Positions 51,591 through 63,321 of a stretch of DNA of 64,000 nt are shown here, one piece after another; positions within the stretch are counted from its first letter, which is position 1, and each line of letters starts with the position of its first letter. Position numbers and translations under genes: made by a program. The stretch comes from Rubricella sp038526735. GTDB taxonomy: Bacteria; Pseudomonadota; Alphaproteobacteria; Rhodobacterales; Rhodobacteraceae. Location of the stretch: assembly GCA_038526735.1 (NCBI GenBank), contig JBCBGM010000003.1:1-64000 (forward strand), in the 5' to 3' direction. The notes beneath the pieces were generated by a model. That model had not been told where the DNA came from and ran no database searches. It saw only the letters and a list, made by a program, of their open reading frames with translations.

Positions 51591-52208
51591 ATGCGCATTC
51601 TGATTGCAGATGACCACGATCTGGTTCGCGAGACCCTCTCCGCTTTTCTGAGCGTCGAGGGCGGCTTTGACGTGACCTTGGCCGAAGATCTGAGCGCAGC
51701 GAGAGACAAGATCGAGGTGGACGGCCCTTTCGACCTGGTGCTGCTCGACTATGGCATGCCCGGTATGGATGGGCTCAACGGCCTCTCGATCGCGATGGAA
51801 GTGAACGGCGGCAAACCGGTTGCCCTGATGTCCGGCATCGCCCCCAAAGCCGTCGCGCAAGAAGCGGTGGACGCGGGTGCCGCTGGCTTTTTGCCCAAGA
51901 CCATCGCGGCAAAGTCTTTGGTCAACGCGGTGCGCTTCATGTGTATGGGGGAGACCTACATTCCGCATGACTTTCTCACGCAGGCCGAGGATGAGGCAGA
52001 ACAGCACCCGCTCGCCGCAAAACTCTCAGAGCGCGAAATTGAGGTGCTTGGCGGGCTCTGCCGTGGCCTGTCAAACAAAGAGATCGCGCGAGAGTTGGAC
52101 CTCCAGGAAGTCACCGTGAAGCTCCACGTCAAAACCCTGTCGCGCAAACTCGAAGCGCGTAATCGCACCCATGCCGCGATGATCGGCAAAGAGGCGGGGC
52201 TGTTTTAA
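51591..52208 (+). CDS. LuxR/NarL-type response regulator
   Basis: 205 residues, aggac ribosome binding site, 8 bp after the kinase. Receiver domain (1-120) with acidic pair DD7-8, phosphoacceptor Asp53 (LLDYGMPGMDG) and the switch Lys in GFLPK. The C-terminal LuxR HTH (~140-200) reads LSEREIEVLGGLCRGLSNKEI and LDLQEVTVKLHVKTLSRKL. It is the obvious output of the adjacent kinase. The target genes are unknown; the following DUF3179 gene is one candidate. Confidence 0.93.
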   Translation: MRILIADDHDLVRETLSAFLSVEGGFDVTLAEDLSAARDKIEVDGPFDLVLLDYGMPGMDGLNGLSIAMEVNGGKPVALMSGIAPKAVAQEAVDAGAAGFLPKTIAAKSLVNAVRFMCMGETYIPHDFLTQAEDEAEQHPLAAKLSEREIEVLGGLCRGLSNKEIARELDLQEVTVKLHVKTLSRKLEARNRTHAAMIGKEAGLF

Positions 52209-52259
52209 GGAAGCCAGTCCTTAAACCCTCAACAAAACTGTGAAGCTAACGTGATTGGC

Positions 52260-52276
52260 GCAGGCGGCGCGCCTGC
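52260..52276. promoter_or_regulatory. Perfect palindromic repeat before the DUF3179 gene
   Basis: GCAGGCG-gcg-CGCCTGC, a 7-bp dyad with a 3-base centre, ~50 bp after the response regulator and ~47 bp before the next start. No T-run follows. It could be an operator of the response regulator or part of a terminator; this is undecided. Confidence 0.3.
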
Positions 52277-52323
52277 CTCTAGGGTTCAGGCAACGAATCT
52301 GACACCTGCCAGAGGCTTCAACC

Positions 52324-53691
52324 ATGCGCGCGCCGTTTTTTCTGATCCTAAGCCTCTTAGTGGCCCTGCCTATGCTTACCTTCGCAGCATATGCACAAGA
52401 CCCGGAGCCTTTGCCCGATTACGTCATCGCGCAGTTTGGCGAGCCGCCTGAAATCCCCACCGGGCCCTACAGCGAGGAACTGGCAGAAGCAGTTCAGACC
52501 GCCTTCGTTGACAGTATCACCCAGGGGACCTGGACCCGCGATCAGATGCTGGCCGTCGACACCATCGTCGCCGCCGAAGACCCCCGCGTTGTGTGGATCA
52601 TCAGCGACCTCATGCGCTTTGTGACGGGCCAGCAGTTGAACGGTTTGCTGGCCTCGGTGGCCGAAGAACTCTTGCAGAAAGACCTCGGGAGCGAGGCGCA
52701 TTGGGGCGGTGTAACCGATCATCTGATTGCTTGGGATATCCCTGCCCCACCGGATTACCTCGCCGCCAAAAGCACGATCTTCACCACCGTCGTGCCGGAG
52801 TGGGATCAGATCTTTGTCGAAGGGGATATCGACTGGCGGCACGTTTCTTGGGGTGGTGTGTTGATTGATGACCGCCCGTTCGGCGCCACTGACGACCCCT
52901 GCAATTGCATACCTGCCGCCGACAACCCAACCGTCAGCACCGCTGAAGAGGCGACGTGGCTGAAAGACGACGACATTGTCTTTGGGGTGGAGGTGAACGG
53001 CAAGTATCGCGCCTATCCACGCCGCATCATGGAGGTGCGCGAGATGGTGAATGACACGCTCGGCGGGCGCGACCTCGGCATCCCCTACTGCACGCTTTGC
53101 GGTGCCGCGCAGGCCTACTTTACCGACGATGTGCCAGAGGGCGTGGAGCGTCCGGTCTTGCGCACCTCGGGCCTCCTGATCCGGTCCAACAAAGTGATGT
53201 ATGACGTGGTTACCTTCTCGGTGTTTGATACGTTTCTGGGCACTGCCGTAACCGGGCCGCTGGCCGATAAGGGCGTACAGCTCAAGCAGGCAGCGGTTGT
53301 CACCACCGACTGGGGCACCTGGAAGCGGGAGCATCCGAGCACCACAGTGCTGGTCGAGGAGCTTGCCCTCGGCCGCGATTTTGACTTCCGCAACAACCGC
53401 GATGCCAACGGCCCGATCTTCCCCATCGGCGACGTGGACCCGCGGCTACCCGTGCATGAAGACATCATCGGTGTGCTAACCGCCTCCGGCACACCCATCG
53501 CCTTTCCGCGTGGTGCCGCCCTTTTGGCGCTGAGAGAGGGCCGCGAGATCGCGTTTGAGAATGTCCGGCTAGAGCTTGATGCAGGCGGCATCCGCGCGGT
53601 CGATGTGTCGGGCGATGACCTTGGCAGCCATCAGGCGTTTTGGTTTGCCTGGTCGCAGTTCTATCCGAGCACAGCGTTGTGGGCGGAGTGA
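52324..53691 (+). CDS. DUF3179 domain protein, exported
   Basis: 455 residues with an N-terminal signal peptide (LLVALPMLTFAAYAQ) and an agagg ribosome binding site. The DUF3179 core (~200-440) includes IPYCTLCGAAQAYF, the RTSGLLIRSNKVMYD segment, and FGTCPxT-type features in weakened form. The two Cys in CTLC and CNC (residue ~197) may bind metal or form a disulfide. Function unknown in the family. It lies after a two-component operon and is convergent with the ABC importer. Confidence 0.85.
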   Translation: MRAPFFLILSLLVALPMLTFAAYAQDPEPLPDYVIAQFGEPPEIPTGPYSEELAEAVQTAFVDSITQGTWTRDQMLAVDTIVAAEDPRVVWIISDLMRFVTGQQLNGLLASVAEELLQKDLGSEAHWGGVTDHLIAWDIPAPPDYLAAKSTIFTTVVPEWDQIFVEGDIDWRHVSWGGVLIDDRPFGATDDPCNCIPAADNPTVSTAEEATWLKDDDIVFGVEVNGKYRAYPRRIMEVREMVNDTLGGRDLGIPYCTLCGAAQAYFTDDVPEGVERPVLRTSGLLIRSNKVMYDVVTFSVFDTFLGTAVTGPLADKGVQLKQAAVVTTDWGTWKREHPSTTVLVEELALGRDFDFRNNRDANGPIFPIGDVDPRLPVHEDIIGVLTASGTPIAFPRGAALLALREGREIAFENVRLELDAGGIRAVDVSGDDLGSHQAFWFAWSQFYPSTALWAE

Positions 53692-53697
53692 GCCGCG

Positions 53698-54750
53698 CTA
53701 CATCTTGCGCCGCCCCAACAGCCAGATAAAGAACACGCCCCCCACCAGCCCGGTGACGATACCAATTGGTATGTCCTCAGGCGCCATGATCGTGCGGGCA
53801 ACAATGTCGGCCCAGAGTAGGAAAATCGCGCCTGCGAGGGCCGAGGCGGGCAGTACGCGCATGTAGTCTCCACCCACAACCATGCGCACGATATGCGGCA
53901 CCATCAGCCCCACAAACCCGATGATCCCCGAAAAAGCGACCATCACGCCGGTGATCAGCGCACCGCCCACAAACACCAACAACCGGAACCGCGCCACGGG
54001 GATACCAAGGGTGGAGGCGGTCTCATCCCCCACAGTCATCGCGTTCAACGCTCCGGCCTGGCTCATCAACCACGCCCCGCAGGCCAGCAAAATTGTCAGC
54101 GGATAGATCAGCTGGCTCCACTGCGCCAACCCAAGCCCACCGAGCATCCAGAAAACAACGGTGTGAGAGGCGCGCGGATCGCCTAAAAAAATTAGCACAT
54201 TCGCGCCCGCCATGATGACGAAAGAGACTGCGACCCCTGCCAGAACCAGCCGATCCGCGCTGGTCGCATCGGCGAGGCGCGAGACGCCGAGCACCACAGC
54301 AGTGGCCACAAGTGCGCCGAGAAACGCCAGCAGCGGCACCGTCAGCAGCCCCAGAAACAACCCAGTGTGCAACAGCGCCAAGATCGCTCCAAACGCACCT
54401 CCGGACGAAATGCCCAACAGGTGCGGGTCCGCGAGCGGGTTGCGGGTGACGGCTTGCAAACTCGCCCCGACAATCGCCAGCCCTGCGCCAACCATCATCG
54501 CCAAGAGCGCTCTGGGAAAACGGATTTCCCAGACAATCGCTTCACGGCCCATGCTCCAGGTTTGCTCAATCGCGCCGGGAAAGAGCTTGTTGAGCAGAAC
54601 GCCCCACACCGTTCCGGCGGGCACAGAGACCGCGCCCACCGAGATTGCAAGAGACAGCGAGAGCGCCAGCACGCCCAAGGCACCGGCAACGAACATCGAC
54701 CGAAGACCAATCCGCGTTGCACGACGTTGGGGGATAGCACTCTCGCTCAT
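53698..54750 (-). CDS. FecCD/BtuC-type ABC permease
   Basis: 350 residues with about ten membrane segments and the BtuC/FecCD landmarks EIRFPRALLAMMVGAGLAIVG (start of it), NPLADPHLLGISSGGAFGA and FVGLMVPHIVRMVVG. The last gene of a minus-strand operon: riboswitch, small ORF, ATPase, binding protein, permease. It starts 3 bp after the binding protein stop. With the cobalamin riboswitch upstream, corrinoid import is the most likely role. Confidence 0.92.
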   Translation of the reverse strand: MSESAIPQRRATRIGLRSMFVAGALGVLALSLSLAISVGAVSVPAGTVWGVLLNKLFPGAIEQTWSMGREAIVWEIRFPRALLAMMVGAGLAIVGASLQAVTRNPLADPHLLGISSGGAFGAILALLHTGLFLGLLTVPLLAFLGALVATAVVLGVSRLADATSADRLVLAGVAVSFVIMAGANVLIFLGDPRASHTVVFWMLGGLGLAQWSQLIYPLTILLACGAWLMSQAGALNAMTVGDETASTLGIPVARFRLLVFVGGALITGVMVAFSGIIGFVGLMVPHIVRMVVGGDYMRVLPASALAGAIFLLWADIVARTIMAPEDIPIGIVTGLVGGVFFIWLLGRRKM

Positions 54751-54753
54751 AGG

Positions 54754-55689
54754 TCACTCGCCCCAGAACGCTTCGGCGAGAGTTTTGACCGCGCGGATGT
54801 TGCGCGGCCCCGGGGTCGCCTCAACATACTCCAGCGTGACGAAGCGGTCGTTTTTGACCGCGTCGAGATCAGTAAAGGCCGGGTTCGACATCATGAAGGC
54901 GCGCTTCTCTTCGGCGGTCACGTTGCCATAGTTCACGATCACGACGACCTCAGGGTTCCGCTCAACAACCTCTTCCCAGGTCACCGTGGCCCAGCTTTTC
55001 TCAAAGTCGTCCATGATGTTCTGGCCACCTGCAGCCTCGATCAGTGCTGTGGGCATGGCGTAGCGCCCGGCGGTGAAGGGCGTATCTTCGCCGCTGTCAT
55101 AAACGAACACGCGCAGCGGCTCACCCGTCTCAAGGCTGTCGGTGAAAGCGGCGAGTTCGGCGCGGTAGCCTTCGACCAGTGCAGTCGCGTCCTCTTCCAC
55201 GTCGAAGATACGGCCAAGGTTGAGGAGGTCTGCGTGCATGTCCTCAAGGCTGGCTTTGTCTTTGCTCATGATGTGCGTGCAGCTCTCGGTCAGCTCATAG
55301 ACCTTGATCCCAAAGGGCTCGAGCGTCTCTGGCGTAACCTCGCCGCCGACCTTCATGCCGTAGTTCCAGCCAGCAAAGAAGAAGTCGGCATCTGCGCCCA
55401 CGATCACCTCTTTGCTGGGGTAGCGGGCGGAAAGCTCTGGTAGCTGCTCAACGCCAGCGCGCATCTCTTCGTCGAGGGTCTTCCAACCGGAGATGCCGGT
55501 GTAGCCGACCATCCGGTCTGCAAGGCCAAGCACCAGCATCATCTCGGTCAGGTTCACGTCGTTCGAGATCGCGCGCTCGGGCGGGCTGTCGAAGGTAACG
55601 GTGCGGTTGCAGCTCTGAACGGTCGTTTCAGCGGCTGCGAGCGTTGCGCTGGCGGTCAGCGCGAGCGCAAAGGCGAAGGTGGTCTTCAT
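54754..55689 (-). CDS. Periplasmic corrinoid/iron-complex binding protein
   Basis: 311 residues from the ATG at 55689 (signal peptide ALALTASATLAAAE). The class III binding-protein fold with two lobes joined by a long helix is indicated by ISNDVNLTEMMLVLGLADRMVGY, ADADFFFAGWNYG and VVVIVNYGNVTAEE. It starts 13 bp after the ATPase gene. Substrate is inferred as a cobamide from the riboswitch; a few Trp and Tyr residues of the cleft could stack on a corrin. Confidence 0.9.
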   Translation of the reverse strand: MKTTFAFALALTASATLAAAETTVQSCNRTVTFDSPPERAISNDVNLTEMMLVLGLADRMVGYTGISGWKTLDEEMRAGVEQLPELSARYPSKEVIVGADADFFFAGWNYGMKVGGEVTPETLEPFGIKVYELTESCTHIMSKDKASLEDMHADLLNLGRIFDVEEDATALVEGYRAELAAFTDSLETGEPLRVFVYDSGEDTPFTAGRYAMPTALIEAAGGQNIMDDFEKSWATVTWEEVVERNPEVVVIVNYGNVTAEEKRAFMMSNPAFTDLDAVKNDRFVTLEYVEATPGPRNIRAVKTLAEAFWGE

Positions 55690-55702
55690 CGGGGGAGTGC
55701 TC

Positions 55703-56491
55703 CTAGTGGTTATGAAGATGAAAGGTGAGGTGCTCAGCATCGCTGGGCGCAAGGCGCTCACGGCGGGCATCCACCTGGAATGCACGCGAGACGGTCGCCT
55801 CTGAGAGAACCTGCTCCGGCGGCCCAAAGCCTTGCGGCTGGCCGTCTTTGAGCAGGAGGACCTGGTCGCACACATCGGCAGCCATGTTCAGGTCGTGCAG
55901 CGACGTGACGATCGTAAGTGGCAGTGCGCGGATGAGCTGCAACACTTCCAACTGATGCCGGATGTCGAGGTGATTGGTCGGCTCATCGAGGATCAACAGG
56001 CGTGGCTCTTGCGCCAACGCACGCGCGACCATCACCCGCTGCCGCTCTCCCCCCGAAAGTGTGCTGAGGTGCCGCCCGGAAAAGCCATGAAGATCAAGCT
56101 GCGCGAGCGCGTCGTCGATGATCTCCCCGTCTTTCGCGCCAGACGCGCCCCCAAACCCGCGCCGATGCGGGGTTCGACCCAGGGCCACAATCTCGCGCAC
56201 GGTCAGGGCAAAATCGGTGGGTTGCTCCTGCAAAACCGCCGCGACGGTTTGCGCCACGGTGCGGGCCGGGATGCTCCAAATATCCGTGTCATCCACCCAA
56301 ACCGCGCCTGTGGAGGGCTTTTGAAAGCGGTAGAGCAGGCGCAGGAGGGTGGTCTTGCCAGCACCATTTGGGCCGACAACACCCAGCACGCCGCCTGCGG
56401 GGAAAGACAGGCTCGTCTCTTGCAGCACCGTTCGGCGGGCACTTCGAGACGTCCAGGACACGCGGTCCAGTTTGAGGGAGGCTCCGGCCAT
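55703..56491 (-). CDS. ABC importer ATPase (FecE/BtuD type)
   Basis: 262 residues from the ATG at 56491 (MAGASLKLDRV). Walker A GVVGPNGAGKTTLL, Q-loop LQEQP, signature LSGGERQRVMVARAL, Walker B LLILDEPTNHLD, H-loop SLHDLNMA. It drives the FecCD-type permease of the same operon. Family length is ~255-265, so it is complete. Confidence 0.93.
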   Translation of the reverse strand: MAGASLKLDRVSWTSRSARRTVLQETSLSFPAGGVLGVVGPNGAGKTTLLRLLYRFQKPSTGAVWVDDTDIWSIPARTVAQTVAAVLQEQPTDFALTVREIVALGRTPHRRGFGGASGAKDGEIIDDALAQLDLHGFSGRHLSTLSGGERQRVMVARALAQEPRLLILDEPTNHLDIRHQLEVLQLIRALPLTIVTSLHDLNMAADVCDQVLLLKDGQPQGFGPPEQVLSEATVSRAFQVDARRERLAPSDAEHLTFHLHNH

Positions 56492-56502
56492 GATCTCAGC
56501 AA

Positions 56503-56799
56503 TCACACAGAGAGGCGTCGGGCGCGCCCGCGCCGCATCTGCCGGGGCCATTTGCTGGCGATATCACAGGGGCCGCGGTCGAGAGAAGACTCTAGCAACC
56601 GCATGAAAACGCAGATCGCTGGGGAGGCGTCAGCCAAGGGTTCAGCCGCCGCTAGGGCGACCTGAACATCAGTCCGGTAGCATCCACCGTTCGGCAACGC
56701 CCCGAGCCACTGGAGATATCCTAGATAGCCCAGCTCTTCAGCGCGCTCCGGCGCGACCCAGCCTATATCGAGTTGAAAAAGGGTTCGGTCCAACAGCAT
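56503..56799 (-). CDS. Small unknown protein directly under the cobalamin riboswitch
   Basis: 98 residues from the ATG at 56799, with a ggagg site 5 bases before it. Codon use and composition look coding (YLQWLGALPNGGCYRTDVQ, ASPAICVFMRLLESSL). The same frame stays open and protein-like ~25 codons further upstream (PYDIAGFQASPLPSAEGA) without a start codon. A second ATG with a ggagcg site (~56868) is in another frame and meets a stop after ~34 codons. So the start, or a frameshift, is unresolved. It lies 11 bp before the ABC ATPase. No family recognised. Confidence 0.5.
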   Translation of the reverse strand: MLLDRTLFQLDIGWVAPERAEELGYLGYLQWLGALPNGGCYRTDVQVALAAAEPLADASPAICVFMRLLESSLDRGPCDIASKWPRQMRRGRARRLSV

Positions 56800-56934
56800 C
56801 GCGCCCTCCGCGCTTGGGAGCGGTGATGCTTGGAAACCGGCGATGTCATAGGGCCTGATCGGTCCATCTCTTCGCTCCGTCCCAAGGCACCCCGCCCAGG
56901 TTGAAGGTGACTGCGGTGCGGGTTCGCACCGGAG

Positions 56935-57100
56935 ATGGCAGGTCTCCTGACTTGCGGGTCAACGCTTCCTCAAACCTTCCCGGGGTCGTCCCAGTGGCCT
57001 GTCTTGAGGTCGCTCACCGCCTACAGTTGCGGGGGCAGTCGCGGAATTGGCACCTGTTGTGCCGCACCGAGTTCCCTTTTCATTTCGCACCTCAAGAGAT
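56935..57100 (-). promoter_or_regulatory. Cobalamin riboswitch
   Basis: On the minus strand the conserved elements come in order: GAAAAGGGAACTCGGTGC, CCCCCGCAACTGTAGGCGG, GCCACTGGGA, CGGGAAGG, GACCCGCAAG and the B12-box-type AGTCAGGAGACCTGCC (56952-56937). A GGTGCG/CGCACC hairpin follows at about 56914-56930 with no T-run, which hints at control of translation. It controls the importer operon below and implies that the operon brings in B12-like molecules. Confidence 0.93.
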
Positions 57101-57209
57101 GCGAAAACCATCAGGTGGAACATGCCAAACCCGCACTTGGCGCGTCAAGAGAAGGTTGATCGCTTTGACTGGCAGTGGCGCCGCAGGGGTGTCGCACCGT
57201 TCAATGCAA

Positions 57210-57242
57210 AAGACCCGCGCTGTCACGCGGGCCTTTCTTTTT
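57210..57242. terminator. Terminator between acnB and the riboswitch, bidirectional in form
   Basis: CCCGCG-ctgtca-CGCGGG (57214-57231) has tcttttg on the minus-strand exit side and cctttcttttt on the plus side. For acnB, read right to left, it sits ~27 bp after the stop and separates acnB from the riboswitch leader. Confidence 0.7.
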
Positions 57243-57257
57243 CGGTATGATTTCTGA

Positions 57258-60050
<2,793 letters not shown>

Positions 60051-60336
60051 GACGGTCCCCGCGATTAAGTGTTGGTTAGAGCTTGAACGCCGGGTCGCAG
60101 ACAGTCTGGCGCGCCGGGAAAAAGCTTGCTGTATGCAGTCGTATACCAAGCATCGTAGCGATTCAAGATCGACCGTCGTGGCATGATGTCCCACTCGGCA
60201 TAAAAATGCTGCGACGCCTCCCTGCGCTCACAGCCACCACACGGGGCATCGGTATCATAACAAAATTGTAACACATTGCAGTCGCCGAACTGTCGCGGCA
60301 TTGCAGCCGACAAGCGAAGGTGATGTAGCTTACGCG

Positions 60337-62073
60337 ATGACGTCGCTTGCCACCGATATCGCACGCCTTCTGAACCGGATCTACCCGGCCGAAGACGTGA
60401 CCGCCCTAACCGAACAGGTGCTCGACGCCTTTTGGCCTGAAGGCGGGCCGAGAGAGACGCCGCGCGAGCCAAGCCTCGGCCTGTGGTCAGCGCAAGACGC
60501 GGTTCTCATCACCTACGGAAACTCATTACTCGACGGCACGCACAAGCCGCTCGATCTGCTCTATGATTTCCTGGTGGATCGGCTCAAGGGCGTGGTGAAC
60601 ACCGTCCATATCCTGCCGTTCTTTCCCTACACATCCGACGACGGATTTGCTGTCACCGATTTTCGCAAGGTTGACCCGAATCTGGGCGATTGGGCGGATA
60701 TCGAGCGGATTGGGGATGCGTTCTTCCTGATGTCTGACCTGGTGCTAAACCACGTCTCCAGCCAGAGCCCGTGGTTTAATGCGTATCGCCAAGCGCAGTC
60801 ACCCTATGACCGCTTCTTCTTTGAGGCCTCTCCTGAGGACGACATCACCCCCGTCGTCCGCCCGCGCACGACGCCGTTGTTGCAAGCGGTGGAGACGAGC
60901 GAAGGCACAAAGCATGTCTGGTGCACCTTCAGTCACGACCAGATCGACCTCGACTATTCCAACCCTGAGGTGTTGCTTGAAGTCCTGCGGATCATCCGCT
61001 TGCACATGGACAAGGGCGTGCGGGTGCTGCGCCTTGATGCAGTGGCGTTCCTCTGGAAAGAGGTTGGTACATCCAGCATCCACATGCCGCAGACCCACGC
61101 GATCATCCAGCTTTTGCGCTTGCTGGTGGATCACGCAGACACGTCAGTCATCCTGCTGACCGAGACCAACGTGCCCAAGGCCGAAAACCTCAGCTACTTC
61201 GGTCAGAGCAACGAGGCGCACGCGATCTACAACTTCCCACTGCCGCCGCTGATCATGCACGCGATGTTGTCGGGATCGTGCAAATACCTGCGCGCCTGGC
61301 AAGCGGCGATGCCCCCGGCGCCTCCGGGCTGCGCCTATCTCAACTTCAGCGCCAGCCATGACGGTATCGGAATGCGCCCGGTGGAGGGGCTGCTGCCAAG
61401 CGAAGAGATCGATCAGATGATCAATGTGATCCGCTCAAACGGTGGGCTCGTCTCGATGCGCGCACTGCCGGATGGCGGGCAGTCGGTTTATGAGGTGAAT
61501 GCTGGCTATTTCCCCGCCATGGCGCGCACCTTTAAGGGCGGCGGTGAAGAGCATCATTTTGACCGGTTCATCGCCTCACAGACCATCGTGATGTCACTGG
61601 AAGGGATCCCGGCCTTCTACATCCACTCGCTTTTGGCGACCGAGAATGACAATGAGGCGGTGGAGCGGCGCGGCATGAACCGCGCGATCAACCGGCACCG
61701 GTGGCATTATCCTGACCTCAACGCCCGGCTCGATGACCCGACCACCACCTCCGCACGAACGCTCAATGAGCTTTCGAGGCGGCTGCAGCTGCGCGCCAAA
61801 CAACCCGCCTTTCACCCGAATGCCACGCAATTCACCTTGCCGCTTGAGGATCGCGTCTTTGGCATTTGGCGGCAATCACACCACCGCCGCCAATCGATCT
61901 TTGCCCTTCACAACGTGAGCGGAGATCACGTGGAGGTTCCGCTCAGCGCGCTTAACCTGATCGCTGACGAGGCATGGTTTGATATCCTGACCGGAGAGAG
62001 CCTCGCCCCCGAGCAAGAGACGCTCACTCTCGCGCCCTACCAGTGTTGCTGGATCACCAACTTTTCGGTCTAG
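60337..62073 (+). CDS. GH13_18 sugar phosphorylase, probable glucosylglycerate phosphorylase
   Basis: 578 residues from the ATG at 60337 (a TTG at 60301 would add 12; neither has a strong ribosome binding site). The sucrose-phosphorylase-like barrel has HILPFFPYTSDDGFAVTDF, DLVLNHVSSQSPWF, nucleophile Asp234 (GVRVLRLDAVAFLW), acid-base Glu276 (ILLTETNVPKAENLSYFG) and SHDGIGMRP. Family GH13_18 includes sucrose, glucosylglycerol and glucosylglycerate phosphorylases. The convergent GpgS-like and phosphatase genes point to glucosylglycerate. It would release glucose 1-phosphate and glycerate using phosphate when the solute is no longer needed. Confidence 0.85.
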   Translation: MTSLATDIARLLNRIYPAEDVTALTEQVLDAFWPEGGPRETPREPSLGLWSAQDAVLITYGNSLLDGTHKPLDLLYDFLVDRLKGVVNTVHILPFFPYTSDDGFAVTDFRKVDPNLGDWADIERIGDAFFLMSDLVLNHVSSQSPWFNAYRQAQSPYDRFFFEASPEDDITPVVRPRTTPLLQAVETSEGTKHVWCTFSHDQIDLDYSNPEVLLEVLRIIRLHMDKGVRVLRLDAVAFLWKEVGTSSIHMPQTHAIIQLLRLLVDHADTSVILLTETNVPKAENLSYFGQSNEAHAIYNFPLPPLIMHAMLSGSCKYLRAWQAAMPPAPPGCAYLNFSASHDGIGMRPVEGLLPSEEIDQMINVIRSNGGLVSMRALPDGGQSVYEVNAGYFPAMARTFKGGGEEHHFDRFIASQTIVMSLEGIPAFYIHSLLATENDNEAVERRGMNRAINRHRWHYPDLNARLDDPTTTSARTLNELSRRLQLRAKQPAFHPNATQFTLPLEDRVFGIWRQSHHRRQSIFALHNVSGDHVEVPLSALNLIADEAWFDILTGESLAPEQETLTLAPYQCCWITNFSV

Positions 62074-62079
62074 TCCGCG

Positions 62080-63312
62080 TCAAAACGGGATCGGCGCAAA
62101 CTCCGCCGCATCCTCAGCAACTGTCGTGATAAGCGCTTTGAGGATTTCGGGGTCAGCCGAGTGCACCCTGTTCCAGTTCGGAATGAAGGGCGTCTCATTT
62201 GGATTGTCCAAAAAGTCCTGCCCCGCCTTGGTGATGTTGTCGGCGAACAGCTCGATGGTGCGCTCTTCTTCATGGCGGTCGATCTTGAGGCCGTTCATCG
62301 TGGCGTCGTTGTCATAGACCTCCAGTAGGTCCAGCGCGCGGCGGTAGTAAGTCGCCTTGAGCGCGCGGAACACGTTGACCGAAAACACCGTCCCCTCCGC
62401 CGCCATTTTGCGAAAAACAGCTTTACAGATATCCATCGACATGCGGTTTAGCCCGCCAGAGGGGTCCCCCTCACTAACGTCCTGGTGCTTGTGGTCATAG
62501 GCATCAGCAATCTCCACCTGACAGACCTGATGCCGGCCAAGATTGCGCCACGCTTCTGAGAGAACGCCAATCTCCAGCCCCCAATCCGACGGGATGCGCA
62601 GATCAGGCAGCATTCCGGCCCGCAGCGCCATTTCACCAGAGAGTGGGTAGCGAAAACTGCGCAGGTAATCGATGTAGTCGTTATCCCCCACGGTCTTTTT
62701 CAAAGCGATCAAGAGCGGGCTGACGAGTAGGCGCACCACGCGCCCATTCATCCGCCCATCCCCCACACGGGCGTAAAACCCTTTCGAGAGCTGATACGAA
62801 AAGCTGGGGTTTGCAACCGGATACAAAAGCCGCGACAACAGGTCTTTCTTATAAGTCACGATATCGCAGTCATGCAGCGCGACGACCGACGCATCCTCGC
62901 TCGCAATCGTATAGCCAATCGCCGTCCAGACATTCTTGCCCTTGCCCTGCTCTTGCGGGCCAAGGTCAGCCGCGCGCAAGCGCTCGTCGATGGCCTTCAT
63001 CCGGGGTGAGTCGTTCCAGATCACCGAGTGGGTTTGCGGCAGGACAGAGAAAAAGTCTTGCGCGCGTCTGAATTGTGTTTCGTCTGCGCGGTCTAGACCG
63101 ATGACAATCCGGTTGAGATAGCGAACTTTGCAAATCTCATCGATAGTATTCTTAAGCGCCGGCCCCTCAAGCTCAGAAAAGAGCGCAGGCAAGATCAGCG
63201 TAATCTTTCGGGTCTGCGCGAAACTCTCTAACTCGTACTCCAGTTCGTCAATCGGACGGCTGCGAAGATTGTGAAACTGGGCGATGTTGCCGTTCTGGTG
63301 GAAGTCGGTCAT
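62080..63312 (-). CDS. gpgS: Glucosyl-3-phosphoglycerate synthase-like glycosyltransferase
   Basis: 410 residues. A GT-A fold transferase with DxD motif HDCDIVTY (Asp148, Asp150), the ITLILPALFSELEGPAL nucleotide-binding start, and an IPSDWGLEIGVLSE segment shared with GpgS-type (GT81) and related synthases. It should transfer glucose from a nucleotide sugar to 3-phosphoglycerate, giving glucosyl-3-phosphoglycerate. The HAD phosphatase gene starts upstream with 9 bp between them, so the two are co-transcribed; it is convergent with the phosphorylase (6 bp between stops). A mannosyl donor cannot be excluded. Confidence 0.82.
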   Translation of the reverse strand: MTDFHQNGNIAQFHNLRSRPIDELEYELESFAQTRKITLILPALFSELEGPALKNTIDEICKVRYLNRIVIGLDRADETQFRRAQDFFSVLPQTHSVIWNDSPRMKAIDERLRAADLGPQEQGKGKNVWTAIGYTIASEDASVVALHDCDIVTYKKDLLSRLLYPVANPSFSYQLSKGFYARVGDGRMNGRVVRLLVSPLLIALKKTVGDNDYIDYLRSFRYPLSGEMALRAGMLPDLRIPSDWGLEIGVLSEAWRNLGRHQVCQVEIADAYDHKHQDVSEGDPSGGLNRMSMDICKAVFRKMAAEGTVFSVNVFRALKATYYRRALDLLEVYDNDATMNGLKIDRHEEERTIELFADNITKAGQDFLDNPNETPFIPNWNRVHSADPEILKALITTVAEDAAEFAPIPF

Positions 63313-63321
63313 GCGCGCTTT

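Noticed and set aside
54367..55443. A 358-codon open frame on the plus strand
   Set aside because: Antisense to the binding protein and permease of the B12 ABC operon; no recognisable protein features.
60131..60146. GTAT-N8-ATAC inverted repeat upstream of acnB
   Set aside because: Only four base pairs per arm; too short to call an operator without conservation data.
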